A DNA stretch of 36,963 bases from Saprospiraceae bacterium (GCA_025056735.1 JANWVR010000029.1:1-36963); one strand, 5' to 3'; counted from the first letter of the stretch, positions 1-8,050 are shown. Notes: a model not told the origin generated them from the sequence alone. Numbers and translations: made by a program.

Positions 1-519
1 CACCGACTGCGGGAAAAACTGTGGGCGATGCTGAAAACCATTGCGCAACTGCCGCAACACCGACACCAATACATCGTCGTACAGCGAGTCCACCTCGTCG
101 AGCAATAACACGATCGGCTTGGACAAACCGCGCGCCCACTCGTAAAGATAGGTCTGAAACAAATTCGGCTTTGAAGGTAGTCCCTCTGGAACGGGCGGGT
201 AGTATTCCGCTGGCAGAAAAACAGTACAGGCCTGATACAGTGTGTCCACAATAACCTGGTTGGCCGACTCCACGGAAATACTCGGATATCCTGCCGACTC
301 CAAAGAGCAGACGACGGACACATATTTCCCCTCTGCATTCAGCCGACGCGCCAGCGCGTGCAGCAGTGTCGTCTTGCCCGTCTGCCGCGGCGCGTGAATG
401 AGAAAATACTGTTTAGCTTCAATCAGCCGACAAATATCCGGGTACTTCCCACGGAGCGGGTCCACCATGTAGTGTTCCTCCGGGTTGCACAGACCTGTGG
501 TGTTGAAATAACGTGCCAT
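1..519 (-). CDS. AAA-like P-loop ATPase, partial (3' end outside window)
   Basis: The reading frame is open from an ATG at 519-517 to the window edge, giving 173 codons. It contains a Walker A motif (APRQTGKTTLL, about residues 50-60) and a Walker B motif (PIVLLLDEVDSLYDD, starting near residue 133), so it binds and hydrolyses ATP. The N-terminus (FNTTGLCNPEEHYMV, then a segment ending KQYFLIHAPRQTGKTT) is typical of the AAA-like 'ATP-binding protein' family that is multi-copy in Bacteroidota and cyanobacteria; the cellular role of that family is not established. The C-terminal part is not visible. A TATCTTTG promoter box lies at 532-525, so the transcript would begin at or next to the ATG. 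A two-unit hairpin repeat sits directly upstream (538-591). The ATPase call is firm; the biological role is unknown. Confidence 0.8.
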   Translation of the reverse strand, partial: MARYFNTTGLCNPEEHYMVDPLRGKYPDICRLIEAKQYFLIHAPRQTGKTTLLHALARRLNAEGKYVSVVCSLESAGYPSISVESANQVIVDTLYQACTVFLPAEYYPPVPEGLPSKPNLFQTYLYEWARGLSKPIVLLLDEVDSLYDDVLVSVLRQLRNGFQHRPQFFPQSV

Positions 520-524
520 AGCGG

Positions 525-532
525 CAAAGATA
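525..532 (-). promoter_or_regulatory. Bacteroidota -7 box (TATCTTTG) of the ATPase gene
   Basis: Read on the minus strand this is TATCTTTG, an exact match to TAnnTTTG. Only five bases separate it from the ATG at 519-517, so the mRNA is predicted to be leaderless or nearly so. I see no TTTG -33 box at the usual spacing; that position is occupied by the hairpin repeat. Confidence 0.55.
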
Positions 533-537
533 GCCCA

Positions 538-591
538 GTAACCGCCGAACTTGTTCGGCCCAGTACCGGCGAAACTCGTTTGGCCGGCGCC
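538..591 (+). repeat. Two-unit copy of the GTAACCGCC hairpin repeat
   Basis: Unit A (538-557, linker GCCCA 558-562) matches the 20-nt core of the array at 32016 except at two positions, A to G in the left arm and T to C in the right arm. These two bases face each other in the stem (GCCGAAC / GTTCGGC), so the pairing is kept. The GCCCA linker is identical to linkers in the big array. Unit B (563-591) is more diverged: CCGGC and GCCGG form the outer stem and AAAC and GTTT the inner stem, with one mismatch. The element lies between the mqnC 3' end and the ATPase promoter. Confidence 0.75.
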
Positions 592-695
592 TGACTCACC
601 TCCCCAACCACCAGCAACGCAGAGGTCTGTAGAGAGAAAAGTCACCTCATGCCTACCGAAAAGCCAGAAACGGGAGTTCCGGATACGTATTTCCT

Positions 696-719
696 GTAAC
701 CGCCCGATGAATCGGGCGG
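696..719 (+). repeat. GTAACCGCC-type hairpin downstream of mqnC
   Basis: The element opens with GTAA and continues with a perfect 9-bp inverted repeat (CCGCCCGAT 700-708, loop GA, ATCGGGCGG 711-719). It shares its first nine bases with the units at 538, 14958 and 32016 but has a different inner stem. It lies 24-47 nt past the mqnC stop in the direction of mqnC transcription, so it could also serve as that gene's 3' hairpin. No strong U-tract follows it on the minus strand. Confidence 0.6.
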
Positions 720-742
720 ATAGGCTGCAGTTTGGCCAGTGT

Positions 743-1903
743 TCAGTCCACGATCAGTGCTGAGCGGTCGAGTTCCTGTTGGCGGATGTTGGCGGGCAGT
801 TCGCGGAATTCGTACTGTTGGTTGCGCAGGCGCGGTTCGAAGCCGGCCTCGCGGATGGCGCGCTGGATGCCGTCGGCGGTGAAGCGGAAGCGGGCGCCGG
901 CGGCAGAGACGACGTTTTCCTCGATCATGATGCTGCCGAAGTCGTTGGCGCCGGCGTGCAGGCACACCTGGGCGACCTGTTTGCCTACGGTGAGCCACGA
1001 GGCCTGAATGTTGGTAATGTTGGGCAGCATGATGCGGCTCATGGCGATCATGCGCACGTATTCGTCGCCGGTGACGGCGTTGCGGGCGCGCTTGAGTTTT
1101 TTCAGGATGGTGTCTTCGTCCTGGAACGGCCAGGGGATAAAGGCGATGAAGCCTTTAGCATCGGCGGGTTTTTCGGACTGCACCTGGCGGATGGCAGCGA
1201 AGTGCTCCATGCGCTCTAAGTTGGTCTCGATGTGGCCAAACATCATGGTGGCCGAGGTGGTCAGGCGCAGCTGGTGGGCGGCGCGCATGATGTCCAACCA
1301 CTCCTGGGCGCCGCATTTGCCTTTGGAGATGAGGCGCCGCACGCGGTCGTTGAGGATTTCGGCGCCAGCGCCGGGCAGTGAGTCCAAGCCGGCCTCTTTG
1401 AGGGCTTTCAGGACGTCGTAGTGGCTCATCTTCTCCAATTTGCAGATGTGAGCCACTTCGGGCGGGCCGAGGGCATGCAGCTTCAGGTTGGGATAAAGCG
1501 ACTTCAGCTCTCGGAAGAGGCGAGTGTAGTAGTCCAGCCCTAAGTCGGGGTGGTGGCCGCCCTGCAGGAGGAGTTGCTCGCCGCCGAAGGCGAAGGTCTC
1601 CTCTATTTTTTGCTTATACTCCTCGATGGTAGTGATGTAGGCCTCTTCGTGTCCGGGTCGGCGATAGAAGTTGCAGAATTTGCAATTGGCGATGCAGACG
1701 TTGGTGGTGTTGGCGTTGCGGTCAATGATCCAGGTAACGACGTTGCCGGGCACGTGGTGCTGGCGGAGCTGGTTGCCGACGTACATCAGGTCAGCAGTGG
1801 GGGCCTGCTCGAAGAGGAAGACGCCTTCTTCGGGGGTGAGCCATTCCCGCTGGAGCGCCCGGTGCAGCAGGTCGGCGATGGATGGCGATGCGGTGGTGGT
1901 CAT
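743..1903 (-). CDS. mqnC: Cyclic dehypoxanthine futalosine synthase MqnC
   Basis: This radical SAM enzyme cyclises dehypoxanthinylfutalosine in the futalosine route to menaquinone, in the cytoplasm. The 386-residue protein has the 4Fe-4S motif C-x3-C-x2-C (CIANCKFC; Cys70, 74, 77). It also has the MqnC-type stretches RRPGHEEAY, QLLLQGGHHPDL, PGAGAEIL, TTSATMMFGH and AFIPWPFQ, which separate it from MqnE. I chose the ATG at 1903 (MTTTASPSIADLL) over longer upstream starts because family similarity begins there and a TATCTTTG promoter box lies at 1943-1936, inside the longer frame. No other mqn gene is in the window, so the pathway genes are scattered. Its presence implies menaquinone-based respiration. 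Confidence 0.93.
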   Translation of the reverse strand: MTTTASPSIADLLHRALQREWLTPEEGVFLFEQAPTADLMYVGNQLRQHHVPGNVVTWIIDRNANTTNVCIANCKFCNFYRRPGHEEAYITTIEEYKQKIEETFAFGGEQLLLQGGHHPDLGLDYYTRLFRELKSLYPNLKLHALGPPEVAHICKLEKMSHYDVLKALKEAGLDSLPGAGAEILNDRVRRLISKGKCGAQEWLDIMRAAHQLRLTTSATMMFGHIETNLERMEHFAAIRQVQSEKPADAKGFIAFIPWPFQDEDTILKKLKRARNAVTGDEYVRMIAMSRIMLPNITNIQASWLTVGKQVAQVCLHAGANDFGSIMIEENVVSAAGARFRFTADGIQRAIREAGFEPRLRNQQYEFRELPANIRQQELDRSALIVD

Positions 1904-1935
1904 CGTGTGCGCTTGTTTTTGCGTCGGTGTTGGAA

Positions 1936-1943
1936 CAAAGATA
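1936..1943 (-). promoter_or_regulatory. -7 box (TATCTTTG) of mqnC
   Basis: On the minus strand it reads TATCTTTG, matching TAnnTTTG exactly and identical to the box at 525-532. It would give an mqnC leader of roughly 25-28 nt. No clear -33 box is visible. Confidence 0.5.
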
Positions 1944-2122
1944 GGCTGCGTAGGTTTGCGGGAGTTAGCATAGCGTGCCTGGCTATTGGTCTGGCGTTCC
2001 TGGCGATGTCGAAGGTCTATTTTCTGGCGAAGCCGGGCTTTTGAAAAGCAGAAAGCCAATGCACAAGGTTAATGTGCTTTTCTTTGCCCAACCGAATCGC
2101 CTGCACGTGTTCTGGGCTGATT

Positions 2123-2887
2123 ATGAACATCCTTTTCAACGAAGACTGTATTGGCGGCATGGCGAAGCATTTGCCCGACGCCTGTGTGGACCTGGTCATT
2201 ACCGATCCGCCTTTTGGTATTGATTTTAAGGCGCAAAAAGGCAATTACAAACGCAAGGGTAGGCGCGTACTCGAGGGCTACAGTGAGGTTCAGGGCGGTA
2301 GTTACCTGGATTTTACTCGAGCCTGGTTGGCACAGGTGCGCCGCGTGTTGAAGCCCGAGGGGAGTCTGTACGTTTTCTCGGGCTGGAACTACCTCAAGGA
2401 TTTGCTCGTCGCGCTCGATGAGATGCAGTTCACCTTAGTCAATCACCTTATTTGGAAGTATCAATTCGGCGTCGTCACGCGGCGCAGGTACGTGACGGCA
2501 CACTACCACATTCTGTATGCGTGCATAGATGACCGTCGGCGCAAGTTTTTTCCGTATGCCCGCTTTAGCCCAGAGGTGCGCCATCCCGAAGGTGGCAGCG
2601 CTCACTACCGCGATAAAGAGGATGTTTGGAGTATCCCGCGCGAATACTGGACGGGCGATTTGAAAACGCCTACGAAACTGCCTGCCGAGATTATTCGCAA
2701 AATCCTGGCGTACAGCAGTGAGCCGGGCGATCTGGTGCTCGATCCTTTCCTGGGTTCAGGCCAGGTGGCAGTAGTGAGTCAGCAGGAAGGACGGCGATAT
2801 GTGGGTTTTGAAATTGTGCCGGAGTACTTTGCGTTTGCGCAAAGGCGGCTTTCCGAAGGCTGTTACCGGCTGAAAGCGGAGGAATAG
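2123..2887 (+). CDS. Site-specific DNA methyltransferase (N6-adenine or N4-cytosine), solitary
   Basis: This 254-residue protein transfers a methyl group from S-adenosylmethionine to an exocyclic amino group in DNA. The catalytic motif IV (ITDPPFG, D28-P-P-F31) comes first and the SAM-binding motif I (VLDPFLGSG, about residues 205-213) near the C-terminus. That is the beta-class order, and DPPF favours adenine N6, though cytosine N4 cannot be excluded. TPTKLPAEII (about 182-191) is the usual segment just before motif I. The ATG at 2123 was chosen because NILFNEDCIGGM is the typical family start. Neither neighbour is a restriction endonuclease, so it looks like an orphan enzyme. The flanking genes are on the opposite strand. 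Confidence 0.9.
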   Translation: MNILFNEDCIGGMAKHLPDACVDLVITDPPFGIDFKAQKGNYKRKGRRVLEGYSEVQGGSYLDFTRAWLAQVRRVLKPEGSLYVFSGWNYLKDLLVALDEMQFTLVNHLIWKYQFGVVTRRRYVTAHYHILYACIDDRRRKFFPYARFSPEVRHPEGGSAHYRDKEDVWSIPREYWTGDLKTPTKLPAEIIRKILAYSSEPGDLVLDPFLGSGQVAVVSQQEGRRYVGFEIVPEYFAFAQRRLSEGCYRLKAEE

Positions 2888-2939
2888 CCTGAGATAAAAG
2901 TGAGCAAGTGAGGGGCAAGAGAGGGGCGCAATCAGTAAG

Positions 2940-4676
2940 TCAGCGCACCAGCAACACATCACCAGAACGTTGCTCGCGGCGGCGGCCCTGTGGCGTGTCG
3001 CTCTCCCATTCGGCATACCAGACATAGATGCCTGGTGGGGCAGGCAGGTCACGCACATAGCCGAGCCAGGGGGTATCCGGGTTGTCGGTCTGGAAGACGA
3101 GGTTGCCCCAGCGGTCGAAGATGCTCAGGCGGAAGGTCTGCCAGGTGCATGGGAAGAAGAGCTGCCAGGCATCGTTGCGTCCGCCGCCGTTGGGTCGGAA
3201 GGCGTTGGGGGCGTAAAAGGCGCAGGTTTCACATGCCAAGAAGGCTACGGCTACGGTGTCGGCGAAGGTACAGTACGCTGTCTGGCCGCGCAGAGCATAT
3301 TGGCCGGCAGTAGCGATATCGAGTGTGGCGGTGCGGTCACCTGTGCTCCACTGCCATTGAGTCAGGTAGGCGGGTGCGCTGAGGCGCAATATTTCGCCAT
3401 GGCATAAGGTAGTGTCAGCGCCCAGAGAGAAGCCCACCTCTATGCGCACATTTACTGTTGAAGTATCGGCTGCGCAGTTGGCTGGAGCAGGCGCTACGTA
3501 TCGGTAGGCGCCGGCCGGGTGGATAGCAGGATCGAAGCGTCCGCCGGGCAGCGCGGGTAGCCATTGTCCACCGGGCGTAGGCGAGCCGCGCAGAACACGA
3601 AAGAGGTCAATAGTCGCACCGCCGGTGCACAGCGTGGTGTCGCCCGGAAGACCTGCACTGCCGCGTTGAGCGATGAAGAGGTAGGCATAGCGCACGCCCA
3701 GCGCGCCACACTCGCCATAGGCTTGCACAGCCACTAAGCGTTCACCGCCGGTGGGCGTAGGGCCATCGTGTCGATAGCGTATCTGACGCAAGGCTTGCAT
3801 CCAATGGGCAGCAGTGGCGTTGCCGTTATTAATGAGAGTCCAGCCGGCAGAGCCGTTGGGCGCAAGCGAAAGCGAGGCGGGCAACACGCCAATGGCTTGC
3901 AGGCGCTCCAGCGCGGCATCTTTGACCAGCAACAGACGCAGGTTGATGGAGTCTATGGGTTTGTCGAAAGCGACCAGCAGGTCGTCGTCAGCGATGGGTA
4001 GCACGTAGGGCGGGCCGCAAAGGGTGTCGGCAGCGAAGCCGTCGTCGGTGGCACGTGAGCTGTTGTCGGCGTCGAGGTCGAGGACAAACGGGTCTTCGAG
4101 CACGACATTGTCTAAGCCGCCGAAATCGGCACCAGTGAAGTATTCGCCCCGGATACGCAGAGCGCTAATGTTGGCCAAAGCGGCACGAAATTCCGCAGGC
4201 GTGGGCGTCGGGCCGTTGAGGTTGTTGAGTCGCCAGCCGGCGTCTTCGCGCAAGAGCACTTCGAAGGGCGTCCAGGTCTTTTGGGGGCTGTATGTCAGGT
4301 CGTAAGTCAGCGTCAGCCCGCCGCCGATGAGCACGACATCAGGTCGGCCACCAATGGGGCTGATCTGGGAGGTGTCGCTGGCGTACTGCTCCCAGCGCAG
4401 ATAGCGTCCATAGGCACCGCATTTATTGCCGCGGAATTTGAGCGGAGCAGAAAAGTACCACAGGTCTCCCGTAGCGGCGTCGGTAACGCGGATATGTCCG
4501 CCCGGATTGCCCCCGGTGGGTATCCAAATGGCGACACTGCTGACCGGGTCGCCCACGGCGCCCCAGCCTTCGTTATCCGTGTCGAAGGTGCTGTGTTGCG
4601 CGAGAGCCGGCAGACCGCCGCTTAAGAGCAGTGCAACGATAACAGTAGTACAAAAGGTGTTGACACGAGCAGGCAT
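2940..4676 (-). CDS. Secreted surface protein with laminin-B-like N-terminus and T9SS type-B sorting domain
   Basis: The 578-residue protein starts with a signal peptide (hydrophobic VIVALLLSGGLPALAQ). Next comes a laminin-B-like domain (STFDTDNEGWGAVGDP through GGLDNVVLEDPF, about 30-200), then Ig-like cell-surface segments. It ends in the CHU_C-type sorting domain: PNAFRPNGGGRNDAW, FRLSIFDRWGNLVFQT, PPGIYVWYAEW and a terminal GDVLLVR. In Bacteroidota that domain directs export through the type IX secretion system. The function of the exported part is not known; adhesion or matrix binding is plausible from the domains. I prefer the start at 4676 over 4709 because the signal peptide then sits at the N-terminus. 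It is transcribed divergently from the M23 peptidase gene. Confidence 0.88.
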   Translation of the reverse strand: MPARVNTFCTTVIVALLLSGGLPALAQHSTFDTDNEGWGAVGDPVSSVAIWIPTGGNPGGHIRVTDAATGDLWYFSAPLKFRGNKCGAYGRYLRWEQYASDTSQISPIGGRPDVVLIGGGLTLTYDLTYSPQKTWTPFEVLLREDAGWRLNNLNGPTPTPAEFRAALANISALRIRGEYFTGADFGGLDNVVLEDPFVLDLDADNSSRATDDGFAADTLCGPPYVLPIADDDLLVAFDKPIDSINLRLLLVKDAALERLQAIGVLPASLSLAPNGSAGWTLINNGNATAAHWMQALRQIRYRHDGPTPTGGERLVAVQAYGECGALGVRYAYLFIAQRGSAGLPGDTTLCTGGATIDLFRVLRGSPTPGGQWLPALPGGRFDPAIHPAGAYRYVAPAPANCAADTSTVNVRIEVGFSLGADTTLCHGEILRLSAPAYLTQWQWSTGDRTATLDIATAGQYALRGQTAYCTFADTVAVAFLACETCAFYAPNAFRPNGGGRNDAWQLFFPCTWQTFRLSIFDRWGNLVFQTDNPDTPWLGYVRDLPAPPGIYVWYAEWESDTPQGRRREQRSGDVLLVR

Positions 4677-4725
4677 AATTGAGCCAGAAAAAACCGCGAG
4701 AAGGAACAAAGTTCAAATACTGCCC

Positions 4726-4733
4726 TATTTTTG
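4726..4733 (+). promoter_or_regulatory. -7 box (TATTTTTG) of the M23 peptidase gene
   Basis: An exact TAnnTTTG match lies in the divergent spacer, about 80 nt before the chosen ATG at 4813. The leader would be about 75 nt. No clear -33 box is seen. Confidence 0.4.
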
Positions 4734-4812
4734 CCGCGTATCCTTTACTCTTTCACCTTCACTAAATCCGATACTATCTGTGCAGACAGACGACTCAAAG
4801 GCATCGAAATGG

Positions 4813-6120
4813 ATGCAATCCTTTTGGAAAACCACTTCAACAACGACGGTAATCCTGGCTTTGAGTGCCCTCGTATTAGCCGCCGTTTTAGCCACGCACT
4901 TAGAGCTTCAACCAAACAATACCGCTGCTGCTCTGGCTTTGGGCCGAATAGAACACGCCCCATCTGCCACCTTTAAAAGTCGCTGGGATTTTCCCTTAGA
5001 TCAGCTGCGCATCGAGGAACATCTGCTTAAACGCGGGGATGGTTTGGGGGCGATTTTGCAACAAAAAGGCCTGACGCCCCAGGAGATCAGCGCTGTAGTT
5101 GAAAGCGCCGAAGGCGTGTTTGGCCTCCATCTATTGCGCATGGGCAAATCGCTGCATTTTCTGCATCGCCAAAAGGGCGACGATGGTCGTCCCATGTATA
5201 TGGTGTACGAGCCTTCGCCTTACGAGTACGTTGTTTTTCACCTATATGACCAGCCCTGTGTCGAGGTGGTCAAACGCCCGGTAACGGTCGAGACCTGCAT
5301 ATCGGCGGGCGAGATCAAAAGCAACTTCTGGCAAGCGCTTATGGAAAGCGGCCTGAGCGACCCTTTAGCCGATGCTATGATTGACGTTCTGGCTGCCTCG
5401 GTGGATTTCTACCGCCAGAAGGTAGGCGACCGCTTTAAGGTGCTCTACGAGCAAGATTTTGTGGAAGGGCAGCGCGTGGGTTCCGGCAAGATACTGGCTG
5501 CCGTCTATGAGCGCGACGGTAAGAGTTATTACGCCTTCCGCTTTCAAAAGGAAGATGGCAAAGTGGAGTATTACGACTACGACGGGCGGCCGGCGCGCAA
5601 GGCCTTTTTGAAAGCGCCGGTCAAATACAGCCGCATTTCCAGCCGTTTTAGTAGAAAGCGGCTGCATCCGATTTTGGGTTACCATCGCCCTCATTTCGGC
5701 ACCGACTACGCTGCGCCGTACGGCACGCCCATCCTTGCTGTAGGCGACGGCATCGTTACGGAAGCCACCCAGCGCGGCGGCAACGGCAAATTTGTGCGCA
5801 TCCGTCACGACAAGGTCTATGAAACGCAATACTTGCACATGAGCGGCTTTGCACCCGGCATCCGCCCGGGCGCGCGCGTTGTGCAGGGGCAGATCATCGG
5901 GTACGTCGGCTCCACGGGCCTGGCTACGGGCCCACACGTATGCTTTCGCTTCTGGAAAAACGGCCAGCAGGTGGATCATTTGCGCCTCAACCTGCCCCAA
6001 CCCGAACCCATCTCCGGGCCGCTGCTGAAAGCCTTTCAGGAAGAACGCGATCGGCTGCTTAAACAGCTGAATGCGGCATCGCCTCCGTCGGGCGAGGACA
6101 CGCCCGCCCCAGCGCCGTAA
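4813..6120 (+). CDS. M23-family (LytM-like) peptidoglycan peptidase, membrane-anchored
   Basis: This 435-residue protein has an N-terminal membrane segment (TTTVILALSALVLAAVLATHL) and a periplasmic portion. The C-terminal M23 domain has HFGTD (His294, Asp298), YLHMS (His342) and GPHVCF (His375, Cys377). In characterised M23 enzymes the zinc ligands are the first His, the Asp and the last His of HxH. Here that last His is Cys377, so the ligand set would be His-Asp-Cys, or the enzyme is inactive. The segment before the domain (LPLDQLRIEEHLLKRGDGL-like, about 60-150) resembles the substrate-occluding region of DipM/MepM-like hydrolases. Likely role: cell-wall remodelling or activation of an amidase. 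The upstream frame extension lacks family-like sequence, so ATG 4813 was chosen. Confidence 0.87.
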   Translation: MQSFWKTTSTTTVILALSALVLAAVLATHLELQPNNTAAALALGRIEHAPSATFKSRWDFPLDQLRIEEHLLKRGDGLGAILQQKGLTPQEISAVVESAEGVFGLHLLRMGKSLHFLHRQKGDDGRPMYMVYEPSPYEYVVFHLYDQPCVEVVKRPVTVETCISAGEIKSNFWQALMESGLSDPLADAMIDVLAASVDFYRQKVGDRFKVLYEQDFVEGQRVGSGKILAAVYERDGKSYYAFRFQKEDGKVEYYDYDGRPARKAFLKAPVKYSRISSRFSRKRLHPILGYHRPHFGTDYAAPYGTPILAVGDGIVTEATQRGGNGKFVRIRHDKVYETQYLHMSGFAPGIRPGARVVQGQIIGYVGSTGLATGPHVCFRFWKNGQQVDHLRLNLPQPEPISGPLLKAFQEERDRLLKQLNAASPPSGEDTPAPAP

Positions 6121-6263
6121 TGCTTCCCAGAAGGGACAGATGTTTCCGGCTGTGCTTCAATGGAACGGCGTAACATTGTTTTAATCATTTGGTAACACCC
6201 ACTTTCAAGGAGCATGCGCTTAGGGTCGGAAGTTTGTAGGCTTTTTTTGATAAAATCGCCTGC

Positions 6264-6917
6264 ATGTTACCACCTTTACCGCCCGACCCTTTTGTTGCCC
6301 TCCGGGGTGAACGCATTTTGCTGGAACCGCTCCGCGAGGAACACTTCTCTACCTTGGTGATGCTGGGAAGCGATCCTCGTATCTGGGAGCACTTTCCTGA
6401 AAGCCGCGCCGATATCGCGTATCACTGGGCGCACTTAGAGGAAGCCATCGTTTTGCGCGATGCGTGGATACACCATCCTTACGTGATTCGCCTCTTGGAG
6501 GACGGGCGCATAGCGGGCTTCACTCGCCTACACAATTGGAACGCCACCCATCGGCGAGCAGAGACCGGGTCGTGGTTGCATCCAGATTTTTGGCGCAGCG
6601 GCATCAATGTGGAGAGTAAATGGCTTTTGCTACGCTACTGTTTTGACGATTTACAATTAGTGCGCGTCCAATTCCGCACGTCGCCCAAAAACCAGCGCTC
6701 GCGTCAGGCCTTAGAAAAGATGGGGGCCACCTTTGAAGGAATCCTTCGCAACGACCGAATCCTGCCCGACGGGCGATGCCGCGACACCGCTCTCTACAGC
6801 ATCATTGCTGAGGAGTGGCCACAGGTGCAGGAAGGGCTGCTCCTGCGGATGCAGCGCCATCAGCAACCCGGCCCGGCGGCCGCTAAAGGCGGCATCGTTG
6901 TCTCAGATGCCGTCTGA
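6264..6917 (+). CDS. GNAT-family N-acetyltransferase (RimJ/RimL-like)
   Basis: The 217-residue protein has the layout of the Acetyltransf_3 (RimL-type) group. The N-terminal strand is GERILLEPLREEHF, and WLHPDFWRSGINVESKWLLL is the acetyl-CoA-binding core; the usual R/QxxGxG/A here reads WRSGIN. It is followed by VRVQFRTSPKNQRSRQALEKMGA, the family signature for the last helix. It acetylates an amine from acetyl-CoA, but the substrate (protein N-terminus, small molecule or antibiotic) cannot be read from the sequence. The last 25 residues (QQPGPAAAKGG...) are a low-complexity tail. It lies 143 bp after the M23 gene and 41 bp before the transporter gene, same strand. Confidence 0.85.
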   Translation: MLPPLPPDPFVALRGERILLEPLREEHFSTLVMLGSDPRIWEHFPESRADIAYHWAHLEEAIVLRDAWIHHPYVIRLLEDGRIAGFTRLHNWNATHRRAETGSWLHPDFWRSGINVESKWLLLRYCFDDLQLVRVQFRTSPKNQRSRQALEKMGATFEGILRNDRILPDGRCRDTALYSIIAEEWPQVQEGLLLRMQRHQQPGPAAAKGGIVVSDAV

Positions 6918-6958
6918 ACCTTAGGCGATGCGGTGGCTCGTCGTATCTTTCGGGCGCT

Positions 6959-7990
6959 ATGATGACGCGCATTCCGGGACTATTGCTGCGCCAGATTACC
7001 CTGCTGCTCCTAATTATAGGGCTGGCAAGCGTCATTTTTTACACCCTGAGCGCCTATCTACCCGCGCTGTTGGGCGCTTATACACTATATGTGTTATTGT
7101 CGCCATTGATGGCCTTTCTGGTAGATAAAAAGCAATGGACACCCATAGTGGCCGCCCTGCTGCTCGTTCTTTTATCAGGGGCAGTGCTGGCGTTAGTGAT
7201 TTACTTTCTCGTTCAGTTGGTACAGCAGCCGCTTCTGTCGGCGCTGCAACACTCGCCGGAGATCATCCAGAACATCGAGCAAGTAGCAGAGCATTTGAAC
7301 CGGGAGTACAATCTGGAGTTGATTACCCCGGAGAACATTCGGGCGCTCACGGGCTGGGTGGGTAAACAGGCGCGAGCCTTGCTTACAGCCACCGTGGAGA
7401 ACACCATAATGACGTTGCTGGTCGCTTTTGTGCTCTACTTCATGCTGATGAACCGGGCGCGCATTGAGCAAGCATTCTACGACTTTCTTCCCTTCAGCAA
7501 AAGCAATACCACCGAATTTAAGGAGCGGCTCAACGCCTTAGTTTTCAGCAATGCTTTAGGTATTCCGTTCATGGGCATCACGCAGGGGTTAGCAGGGCTG
7601 CCGTTCTATTGGCTTATTGGCGTCCCTAACGTGTGGTTGTGGTTTGCCATCACCTGCATATCAGGCATGCTGCCTATTGTGGGAGTAGCGTTGGCTTACG
7701 TGCCCATGTCGGCGCTCATGCTGGCCAATGGCGAGCCGGTGCGGGCGGCAGCGCTTTTTTTATACGGCTTCATTGTCATCGGCTCGGTGGATAACCTCGG
7801 GCGCATGTGGTTGCAAAAGCGTCTGGGCGAGACACACCCGCTCATTACCCTGTTCGGCGTTATTGCGGGTCTGCAGTTGTTCGGGTTTATTGGCTTCGTC
7901 TTCGGGCCCATTCTTATTGCGCTTTTCCTGCTGATTGTGCGCATTTATGGACGAGAATTCGGCCGAAAAAGGCGGCCAAATCGGCCATGA
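6959..7990 (+). CDS. AI-2E family transporter (PerM/YhhT-like membrane protein)
   Basis: The 343-residue protein is strongly hydrophobic, with about seven or eight membrane segments. Two or three lie in the first 100 residues, then comes a soluble loop (about 90-150, QLVQQPLLSALQHSPEIIQNIEQV...), and the remainder fills the C-terminal half. The C-terminal stretch GSVDNLGRMWLQKRLGETHPLITLFGVIAGLQLFGFIGFVFGP fits the family signature (normally D-N-x-x-R-P, then HPxxxxxGxxGGxxxFGxxGxxxGP). Members export small molecules such as autoinducer-2, or exchange ions; the substrate here is unknown. Start codons at 6959 and 6962 (MM) are equivalent. The 3' region leads to the bidirectional hairpin at 8051. 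Confidence 0.88.
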   Translation: MMTRIPGLLLRQITLLLLIIGLASVIFYTLSAYLPALLGAYTLYVLLSPLMAFLVDKKQWTPIVAALLLVLLSGAVLALVIYFLVQLVQQPLLSALQHSPEIIQNIEQVAEHLNREYNLELITPENIRALTGWVGKQARALLTATVENTIMTLLVAFVLYFMLMNRARIEQAFYDFLPFSKSNTTEFKERLNALVFSNALGIPFMGITQGLAGLPFYWLIGVPNVWLWFAITCISGMLPIVGVALAYVPMSALMLANGEPVRAAALFLYGFIVIGSVDNLGRMWLQKRLGETHPLITLFGVIAGLQLFGFIGFVFGPILIALFLLIVRIYGREFGRKRRPNRP

Positions 7991-8050
7991 CGGGCAGCAT
8001 AAAAGCCTGAAAGTCCAATAAGGGCAGATGCAGTGGCCGTAGTGGGCATA

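Noticed and set aside
1550-2044. Plus-strand open frame of 164 codons
   Set aside because: Antisense to mqnC, whose radical SAM motifs are clear; a shadow frame of GC-rich coding sequence.
5365-6000. Minus-strand open frame of 211 codons
   Set aside because: Lies opposite the M23 peptidase catalytic domain; no motif and no own promoter.
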